35,429 bases of DNA. Source: Paulinella micropora (Eukaryota; Cercozoa; Imbricatea; Euglyphida; Paulinellidae). Under the pieces are notes generated by a model. That model was not told the origin of the DNA. It saw nothing but the letters and a program-made list of their open reading frames with translations, and ran no database searches. This document shows, in pieces, positions 27,591 through 35,429 of this stretch. A program made the position numbers and the translations under genes. The stretch spans positions 42,501 to 77,929 of the forward strand of contig WBZZ01002553.1 of the NCBI GenBank assembly GCA_019918135.1, read 5' to 3'. Within the stretch, counting starts at the first letter, position 1, and each line of letters begins with the position of its first letter.

Positions 27591-27770
27591 CTCTTCATGC
27601 ACTTCACAGCCCCCATCTGCCCCTGCTGTTGCTGTTGCTGCTATGTCTGTTTGGTGTTCTGACAATGCGTTGGGATCGGCTGACCCCGGTGACCCAATGG
27701 AGGCACATGTCCAGGATCTGGATCTGATGCTATAGTCTGAGGAAGCCTATTATTATTATTATTATTATTT
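27591..27770 (+). other. LINE 3' UTR and (ATT)n tail
   Basis: About 155 bp after the last stop, ending GGAAGCC followed by about seven ATT units (27748-27769). The part at 27689-27712 (GGTGACCCAATGGAGGCACATGT) is echoed in the SINE at 27946-27969. Confidence 0.7.
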
Positions 27771-27781
27771 GGACACCGTGA

Positions 27782-27832
27782 TAGCCCAGTGGTCAAGTTC
27801 TACCATCTGGGCCCTGTCGCCAGTTCGATTCC
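27782..27832 (+). promoter_or_regulatory. RNA polymerase III A and B boxes of the SINE
   Basis: A box TAGCCCAGTGG at 27782-27792 and B box AGTTCGATTCC at 27822-27832. Both are close to the tRNA consensus and spaced as in a tRNA gene. Confidence 0.82.
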
Positions 27833-27985
27833 CGTCGGTGCCACTAGTATTTTCATTGAACATACCGGTCCGTCTGGAAGTGTTGGAACTGCCCTTGCGG
27901 GGGTGTCATTAGAGCCTATCGTCAATTCTTCGTACTCCCCTCACGGGTGAGACGATGGAGGCGCATGTGCCATTGAAAGAAGCAC

Positions 27986-28338
<353 letters not shown>

Positions 28339-28429
28339 CTTTCTTTCTCCTTCGCCCCCCCCCCCCTCCCCTCCCCTCCCTCTCCCCTTTTTCTTTTGGG
28401 GATCCATGCCAATAGTTAGAGCCGGGTGT

Positions 28430-29186
28430 TCGTGGAGCAGGGGCAAAGAGAGTAGCACGGATCAGAACCAATGTTTTTCGCTGGACACTCAAAAAGGCGT
28501 CTGTCACTAATCCCGATAAGTACACTGTGCATAATGTACTCTATGCCATGGACTTTGTGTCTTGGGTGCGGCAACAGGATCCGTCTCGATTGAAGTAATT
28601 GGATGAGTCCCATTTCGAAAATTGGGGTAATTTGTATGTCCATTTGTTTGCACACAGGTCGCATGCATGTTTGTTTTGCAGATTGTAGTCGTTGGCTGTA
28701 TTGCCGGGCCCCGCGGGGGGAGAGAGTGACTAGGTCTAGGCACATGTCAGAGGCAACAAGGACGTCCTTTAGCGTTACATACATGATTAGCCTAACGCAT
28801 GCGAGAGGGGGGGCATTGTTGTCTACAATATCAGGGAGGGTTCAACTGATGCAATAGATTATTTTCAGTCGCTTGTTGATGCATGTCACAATGGCTATTT
28901 GCTTGAGGGTAATATTCTCGTGATGGATAATGCGAAAATTCACGGGGCAGCAGAGGTAGATAATTTGAAAAATATGGTGTTTGCTGTTGTGGGAGTGACA
29001 TATGTACGTGTGCCTGCCTATTGGCCTGAACTCATGCCACCTGAGTTAGTTTTTCAGAATGTGAAGCGCTATATGCGTACGCACAGAGGTTTTGGCACCT
29101 TTCGGGAGGAGATTTTGAAGGAATTTGCGTGTGGAACTTGCTCAGAGTTTGTAGCTCGCCAGTACGGGATGTGTATTCCCCAGTGA
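28430..29186 (+). pseudogene. Tc1/mariner-like DDE transposase, broken, probable intron
   Basis: A cut-and-paste transposase fragment. The first Asp is in LDESHFENW (28599-28625), right after an in-frame TAA at 28596-28598. Then come APRGERVTRSRHMSEATRTS (about 28708) and SVTYMISLTHARG. A frame shift at a 7-G run (28807-28813) leads to REGSTDAIDYFQSL. The second Asp is in ILVMDNAKIHGA (about 28914) and the final acidic residue is Glu in PAYWPELMPPELVFQNVK. Counting gives 38 residues between the second Asp and that Glu (DD38E), more than the 34 typical of Tc1. The frame ends at TGA 29184-29186. An upstream helix-turn-helix region is only partly present (to about 28430). A 55-bp intron (28627-28681) would join the first two parts. 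Terminal inverted repeats were not found. Confidence 0.82.
28627..28681 (+). other. candidate 55-bp intron in the transposase gene
   Basis: GTAATTTG at the left and TTTGTTTTGCAG at the right. Removing it joins frame 3 (LDESHFENW) to frame 1 (CSRWLYCRAPRGERV) with one shared codon, exactly restoring the reading frame and the expected distance between conserved blocks. The alternative is a plain insertion. Confidence 0.5.
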
Positions 29187-29190
29187 CTTG

Positions 29191-29234
29191 ATTTTTAATA
29201 ATATGTAAATCCATTTTTAATAATATATAAATCC
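29191..29234. repeat. 22-bp tandem duplication after the transposase stop
   Basis: ATTTTTAATAATATGTAAATCC and a copy differing at one base (G to A) lie head to tail. They are flanked by TGACTTG (29184-29190) and its inverted counterpart CAAGTCA (29233-29239). Confidence 0.88.
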
Positions 29235-29239
29235 AAGTC

Positions 29240-30468
<1,229 letters not shown>

Positions 30469-31443
30469 TTACTGCCTTCGTCTTCTGGGGCGGATTTCTT
30501 TGCCTGGTGGAGGACCACCAACAAAAGTCAGATCGAACTTTGACTGTTCGAGAATGTCCCAGATCTTATTAGGGATTCCGCCCAACGATAATTCAAAAGG
30601 GACATCAAGCACTCCTCTTGGCAGTGTCTGAATGGTCCACGCAGTGTAATCCTTGTCTCTGGGAGTAATTGTATCGTCCCATGTCTCGAGACTTTTTGCG
30701 TCTTTATATACTGGCCGATAATGTCTTGCCTTTGGATCCTCAACCGGGTCCATACTTCTCCAGAACTGGAGTATCGGTTGTGCTATCTTTGCGACTGATG
30801 ATATTTTGAGTGTCAGTGTGACACGCGTTTGTCGTGGGACTGCCACGACCCGCATCAAGTATAAGTCTGAGAGAGTGCCATCAGCGACATGTTGCTCCGC
30901 TGGTCTCATCAGATAGAAAGCATCTTTCACCCATGCGATGGTTGCTATCGCATCGCCTTCCTTCCATCGCTCATGGACAATCTCAACGTTGCCCGCGTTT
31001 GGGTCAGTGTCCGTCCACTCCTCCTCCTGGTGGACGTCTTTTGATCTCATCGAGCTCATCGCCTTCCTCGGTTGGTCGTTGATAAGATCATTCCGCGCTC
31101 TCCTTAGCTGCGCCTCTGTGATCTTCTCCTTCTTTCCGCTATGCTCTCGCGGAGACTTAGACTGAGTCCCCACCGCGCTTATGCGGTCAGTCTTCTCCTT
31201 ACTGTCCACCTCACTCTCCTCCTTCTCAGCTATCGGCGCCCGATAAGTATCTTCTTGGTCTATGCCAGCCTCCTTGTGGATGGGCGGCACCTCTTTGAAA
31301 TCATCTTTCATCCGTTTTAACGCCTCCTCAACGGATTCGTCTTCCAGTAAGAAGGGATCATACTTAATCAGCCTTCTTACATTCACAATTTGCACCTTCC
31401 CTCTACCCCTGATCTTGTAGTTCAGAGGTCCCGTCTGTTTCAT
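30469..31443 (-). CDS. Ty3 element 3: GPY/F-like module and unusual C-terminal extension
   Basis: 324 residues from ATG 31443. The first 40 residues (KQTGPLNYKI, then QIVNVRRLIKYDPF) look like the GPY/F module that ends many Ty3 integrases, so this is the polyprotein C-terminus separated by a TAG at 31452-31450. About 280 further residues follow: a charged part (EKEESEVDSKEKTDR, then a basic region) and a folded-looking part with WTDTDPNAGNVEIVHERW, YLMRPAEQHVADGTLSDLYL and TLPRGVLDVPFELSLGG, ending in RPRRRRQ. No chromodomain or envelope features (no signal peptide or membrane segment) are visible. Function unknown. Confidence 0.7.
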   Translation of the reverse strand: MKQTGPLNYKIRGRGKVQIVNVRRLIKYDPFLLEDESVEEALKRMKDDFKEVPPIHKEAGIDQEDTYRAPIAEKEESEVDSKEKTDRISAVGTQSKSPREHSGKKEKITEAQLRRARNDLINDQPRKAMSSMRSKDVHQEEEWTDTDPNAGNVEIVHERWKEGDAIATIAWVKDAFYLMRPAEQHVADGTLSDLYLMRVVAVPRQTRVTLTLKISSVAKIAQPILQFWRSMDPVEDPKARHYRPVYKDAKSLETWDDTITPRDKDYTAWTIQTLPRGVLDVPFELSLGGIPNKIWDILEQSKFDLTFVGGPPPGKEIRPRRRRQ

Positions 31444-32480
31444 GATTTGCTATGACCCTTTCCAGTGAGTGAACAGCTTAGAGCTGACTCCCTTCGGGAC
31501 CTGAGGATGGTACAACAGTACAATATCCCCAACCTGAAATTTGATCTGATCCAAGTGCGCTTGTCGCACCCCTTCAGCCCTCTATGCGCCCTGACTATTT
31601 GTTCCGCCTCCATCTTCACTCTAAGTCTCATCCCAAACAACTCATCCGCATCCGCCCAAGTGTCTTTTGGGTGAAGGAGCGAAGTCGGGATATCAGGCTC
31701 ACGCCCATATACTAACTGATATGGCGAGATTGAGCTCTTTGAGCCTCCTAACGCCGTAGAGGGTAGACAGGTCATTGCAAACGCAAATGATGGTGCTGCC
31801 TCGACCCATGCTCTTTGATTCTCCTTCTTCGTGCAATACATCTTTAGCGAGGCTTTGAGGGGTCTGTGTACCCGCTCGATTTTCCCATTTGCTCGCGGGT
31901 TATAGGCAGTAACATATTGCCATTTCATCCCGTAATATTTAGATAGTTTGTCGATGACCTCGTTCTTAAAGTCCGAGCCTCGATCAGAACATATCTTTCT
32001 TGGCAATCCAATCTGTGACATGATCCTATCGATCAGCGCCTCGGCCGTCGTCTTGCAGGTAACGTCTTTGACAGGGATGATCCACACATAATTGGTGGCT
32101 CTGTCAATAGCCGTAAGGAGGTATTTGTAACCTTCCTTCGATTCTGGGAAAGGTCCCACATGATCAATGTGTATAAACTCAAACATCCCCGCATGAAGAG
32201 GAAATTCGCCGATCAGGCCGAAATTTGCCTTCAGTGGTGTTTTGTTTATCTTGCACGGGATGCATGCGTCCACCGCCTGATCTATCTCCTCCTTCATCTT
32301 TTTCCACCAGAATCGTCTCTCTACGAACATGTGAGTTCGTTGTGACCCGGATGCGCCAAAAGTGGGCAATTGTGGGCTGCAACAAATATAAATCGTCTCA
32401 GACTCTCGGGTACCCAAAGAGTCCATTTGTTGGCTGTGACGCATAGCGACCGTGAAGGCCCTTGTACCACAGTAGACCAT
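31440..32480 (-). pseudogene. int: Ty3 element 3: integrase
   Basis: The integrase inserts the element cDNA. The zinc-binding HHCC module is only half visible in this frame (CIPC; the His pair lies in a shifted frame before about 32330). The catalytic triad is complete: Asp in FIHIDHVGPF (32165-32163), Asp in ICSDRGSDF (31985-31983) and Glu in NGKIERVHRP (31877-31875), giving D-59-D-35-E as in retroviral-type integrases. SPYQLVYGREPDIP (about 31753) is the usual conserved block after the core. The last 40 residues of the frame are out of register: the true continuation shifts near 31530 and reads to a TAG at 31452-31450. Confidence 0.9.
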
Positions 32481-33474
32481 CTCTCCATCCCATCTCGTTC
32501 ATCTGATCTTTGATCGCTTTCGGCAACTTTAGCTCATCCGGGTTCTGATATAACTGTATGAGTTCCTTAAACTCCGGATCTTGAGTCTGTTGTTGCCTCC
32601 ATGCGGTAGGCGAGGCTATATGGATAGTACCATCTTCTAGCCGTACCCGATTCTTTCCGGGTCATCATCTAGGTCACTTCTCCGCTCTTGAGGAGACTCC
32701 GCATAAACTTCCTGCGTCTCCTCTTTCTCTCTTATGTTCGCCTTCGCATTCTCATATACCTCATAGGACTCAGCGTCCTCCTGGGTATGTAACTCACAAC
32801 ATACCCCGTGATCCGGGCCTTGTGGACTGTACCGTAGACCCGTGCGGTCATATCGGACTCCACTCGCCATCTCCATCGCCTCAATGTGGCTGACCTCATA
32901 CACCTTGTCAGTGGACAAGTCTTCCATCTCCACCGTGGACACCAACGCCGATACTTCTGTGTTAAACTCTAGCCTAGAGAGGCTATCAGCGACCACATTT
33001 CGCTTCCCGGTAGATGGACCATTGTAAAATCGAAACAAGACAAGAACGCTTGCCACCGCGCCAGCCGTCCCGTCTGTTCATGATTCATCAACCATAACAG
33101 GTTATGATGATCAGTCCTGACAGTAAATTGAGGTCCTCCCACAAATACTCTCTGAGCCTCTTGAGGGCCCATACCACCGCTAACGCCTCTCTTTGCCTTG
33201 TGCAATAGTTTCTCTCCGCCGCACACAACTTCCTATTAATAAACATGATTGGGCGTAATTTCTTCTCCTCATCCTCTTGTTGTAATACAGCCCCAATCGC
33301 AAACTTAGCTGCGTCTGTATCAACTACGAATTGTTTCGTAAAGTCGGGCATCGTTAACACCAGTCCTCCGTCCTTCGGGTCTTTGTAAATAAGATCTTTG
33401 AGCGCATGAAACGCTTGCAAAGCCTCTTCGTCCCACTTCTCAAAGTCTCCAAAATCTATCATTCTCTCCAACTA
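32460..33474 (-). pseudogene. pol: Ty3 element 3: RNase H and spacer
   Basis: RNase H degrades the RNA strand during reverse transcription. Seen are FVVDTDAAKFAIGAVLQQE (about 33342), NYCTRQREALAVVWALKRL (about 33212), then in shifted frames RTDHHNLLWLMNHEQTGRL (about 33113) and VVADSLSRL (about 32997). A long acidic spacer (about 32960-32640) and a stretch with LPKAIKDQMNEMG and LLWYKG (about 32530-32460) lead to the integrase. A TAG at 33476-33474 and at least three one-base shifts break the frame. Confidence 0.85.
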
Positions 33475-33759
33475 GCCCGTGTTGCACCCCAATCGGGTAT
33501 AAACTGGCTATAGTATTGCGCCATCGCAAGGAATGAGTGCAATTCAGTGCGGTTCTTCGGTATCGGTCGATTCATAATCTCCTCCCTCTTCTCTTGGATA
33601 TCGAGACTCGATTATGGGAGATCTCGTACCCTAAGTATGTCACACTCGTCTTGGCGAGTTGACACTTCTTCAGATCAGATTGCACTTCAGGCCAAAAGCT
33701 CCAATGCGCCTGAATATATCGGCCAAATGATCGATATGCTCCTCCATTGTGTTAGAGTA

Positions 33760-34904
33760 TACGATAATGTCATCGATATAGCAAAATGTCATTCTCCCGC
33801 CTTCTGTCCCCGCCTTCTCATAAAGCCTCCGTCAAACAAGTCATCGTACTGACTGCTCAACATCTTCTGCATCGCCTTCTGGAAAAGTCCTGGGGCTTGC
33901 TTGAGGCCCATCGGAAGCACTTTCCATTGATATATTTCCATACCCACCACAAACGCCGTCAGCCATCTGGACTTTTCCTCCAGTGGTATCTGCCAGAAGC
34001 CATTCTTAAGGTCAATGACCGAATAGAATTTCGCATTCCGCAGTACTCTCCTTCCGTCTTCTAATGTCGGGAGAGGATTTCTCTCCTCCTCCAGCACCTT
34101 GTTAACACGCGCATAGTTAACTGTCAGGCGCCACTTTCCCCCTGGCTTCGGCACTATTCTCGGCTGTGAGATTATTGTAGATGTTGATCTCTCAATAAAG
34201 TCCTCATTGAGCAGCTGTCTTGCTAGCTCCTCCGCTATCTTCGCCTTATGTATACTCAATTTCGCTCTTCGTGGTGCCGGTGACGGCTCCGCACCCGGTA
34301 TTTTGTAAATAACCGCAGTGAAGTCCTCAGGTTTGACATAACCTGCATGTGGAGGGTCAAAAATTTCCTTGTTCGCCTCTAATTTTGCTTTTAAAAGCTC
34401 CTTCTCCCTCTCCGTATCTACTCCTTCTTCTAAAATTTTCCGTGCCGCCTCTTGAAAATCTTCATCAGACATCTTCTTATGTTGCTTGAGGGGTTGTCTG
34501 TCCTCCTCCAAGCCTAAGTCCTCTTCCGAGATATCATCTAGGCCCGTCTTTTCATACGTGATCGTGTCCGGCTCATCATCTTTGCCGAGCTCCACCAGCA
34601 TGTCAATAAGTCTCGCGTATTGCAAAGGAGCCTTCCGGGTGTAGAAACCATCAAAGCATGTGAATGCTTGCGGTATCAATTTCAACTTGTCGAGGTCTCT
34701 GAGCTTCCGCTTGTATGCACTGCTCTGCTGACGAGTTCCCATACGACAAGCCACCACTAGCTGTTGCTTGCGAGAGGGTACCGGTGTAGGATGATCAATA
34801 AGCCTGTCCCTTATTTCCTGCGCCCATATTGCCTTCTCATTATATGGCAGGATAATAGTATACGGCTTATTATTTTCAAATAAAGTCCGTAAACATTTCT
34901 TCAC
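33760..34904 (-). pseudogene. pol: Ty3 element 3: linker domain C-terminal half and reverse transcriptase
   Basis: The first part has YTIILPYNEKAIWAQ and IDHPTPVPSRK (about 34866-34770), the domain shared with copy 2. A charged linker (EEDLGLEEDRQPLKQHKKMS) follows. RT then shows IVPKPGGKWRLTVNYARVNK, YSVIDLKNGFWQIPLEEKSR (motif A Asp), YQWKVLPMGLKQAPGLFQ (motif B) and, after a frame shift near 33800-33850, the active site YIDD at 33780-33769. RT copies the element RNA in virus-like particles. The frame shift just before YIDD inactivates it. Confidence 0.88.
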
Positions 34905-34913
34905 TTCAGTTAG

Positions 34914-35350
34914 TCAACGCGGCCACGTGGGCTCGTCACCCCAGAAATCAGTAATAAAACTTTTAATAGTTTCTGGTGGAGTATCCGGGATTCGCCCCGT
35001 TCTCCTTGGTACAAACGCCTCCCTTTTTTCTTCTCCTACCTTCGCATGGAAACAGTATCCGTTAGTAATATGCACATCTGCTCCTACTCCTTCCGCGAAT
35101 CTCGCCAACGACGCGCTTCTTTGTGCGACACATATAATCTCCTCCTTTCGCTTCTCGATTAAGTCATCAATAGACTTTTTGTCCCAATGGCATGTCGGAA
35201 CTGTGACAGTGCACACTTGGGATTCCCAATTATCGGTCCAGGACAACGCATCCGGTCTTACGACATGGGGGTGAACGTACACCTCAAGTGCCTCATGTGC
35301 GATGGCAATCTTTTTGTGATCCGTCGCTAGACTCAGCTCATAAGCCTCAT
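34914..35350 (-). CDS. Ty3 element 3: N-terminal part of the protease-RT linker domain (partial)
   Basis: The frame is open from about 35350 to a TGA at 34916-34914, and continues in the same frame past that stop into the RT polyprotein. The sequence has LIEKRKEEIICVAQRSASL (about 35165-35109) and then FITDFWGDEPTWP near the end. The first block resembles the KREVQILLL...WHWF region of copy 2. No protease motif is seen, so the protease must lie further right. The TGA stands where a CGA-to-TGA transition would be a simple explanation. Confidence 0.6.
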
Positions 35351-35429
35351 AAGAGTCAGTAGCGTTAAAGGATCAGTATCGTTCTCTTCTCCTCTTTTTA
35401 CTCCATATATCACTCGCCGTGCGGCGCAA

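Larger units (their letters stand above)
22658..27770 (+). mobile_element. non-LTR retrotransposon (LINE, APE endonuclease type), nearly full length
   Basis: The order is RRM-like domain, APE endonuclease, RT, Cys/His finger, short 3' UTR, (ATT)n tail. Gene content, the C-terminal CxxC...H....C finger and the simple-repeat tail place it with APE-type LINEs (the I/Jockey/R1/L1 group); I cannot name the clade. A 5' UTR probably occupies part of 22141-22657, where no other gene is seen. The coding region is broken near 24700 (frame shift), at 24901 (TAA) and twice near 27170-27300. The 3' end at 27689-27770 resembles that of the adjacent SINE. Confidence 0.85.
30469..35429 (-). mobile_element. 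divergent Ty3/gypsy retrotransposon, right part outside the window
   Basis: Read on the minus strand, the order is protease-RT linker domain, RT, RNase H, spacer, integrase, GPY/F-like module, C-terminal extension. Gag, protease and the 5' LTR would lie beyond 35429. The order RT-RNase H-integrase identifies Ty3/gypsy. Sequence differs clearly from copies 1 and 2 (the RT palm blocks are similar, the rest much less), so this is another lineage. Breaks include TGA at 34916-34914, a shift near 33800, TAG near 33474, shifts near 33100, 33020, 32640 and 32440, a shift near 31530 and TAG at 31452-31450. It is less decayed than the other copies. Confidence 0.9.

Noticed and set aside
27771..27845. 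A tRNA gene
   Set aside because: The head has A and B boxes, but the acceptor stem has a mismatch, the anticodon arm does not form well and a SINE body follows; it is a tRNA-derived SINE head.

Overview
This window is nuclear DNA from a eukaryote with a repeat-rich genome. Evidence: remains of at least seven classes of eukaryotic mobile element, GT-AG intron candidates, very long trinucleotide microsatellites, no operons or ribosome binding sites, and hardly any intact long reading frame. Base composition is near-balanced with AT-rich islands. An alga or other protist, or an invertebrate, would fit; the sequence does not let me choose.

Layout. (1) 1-1106 (+): exonuclease half of a protein-primed family B DNA polymerase of the Polinton/Maverick type, broken and cut off before the polymerase motifs. 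(2) 1284-1790: CT and CTA microsatellites. (3) 1854-2633 (-): Cys-rich tandem repeat reading frame with a 90-bp unit. (4) about 2730-5190 (+): decayed cellular-type gene resembling the DUF7869 family, with a probable intron. (5) 5190-5735: AT-rich island holding a perfect 20-bp palindrome. (6) 5740-7840 (+): Ty3/gypsy pol fragment, copy 1. (7) 8530-10290: purine-rich satellite with a higher-order period near 515 bp. (8) 10733-12482: element with inverted termini of about 140-150 bp carrying a broken minus-strand gene. (9) 13928-19860 (+): Ty3/gypsy element copy 2 (gag, linker, protease, extra domain, RT), truncated. (10) 19860-21130 (+): DIRS-like RT fragment. (11) 21135-21668: compound microsatellite. 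(12) 21729-22140: cluster of three inverted repeats. (13) 22658-27770 (+): almost full-length non-LTR retrotransposon (RRM-like, APE endonuclease, RT, zinc finger). (14) 27771-28338 (+): tRNA-derived SINE whose 3' end resembles that LINE, followed by 353 bp of ATT repeat. (15) 28430-29186 (+): Tc1/mariner-like transposase with a probable 55-bp intron. (16) 29777-29972: second ATT array. (17) 30469-35429 (-): a third, divergent Ty3/gypsy element (protease-RT linker domain, RT, RNase H, integrase, C-terminal extension) running off the right edge.

How the parts relate. Copies 1 and 2 of the Ty3 element belong to one family; the minus-strand element is a different lineage, but it shares an uncommon domain between protease and RT with copy 2. 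The LINE and the SINE beside it look like a donor/parasite pair, because the last part of the SINE body matches the LINE 3' end and both end in ATT repeats. Most frames are broken by stops or single-base shifts, several at homopolymer runs, so some breaks could be assembly errors. I found no functional single-copy gene, no tRNA or rRNA gene and no CRISPR array.
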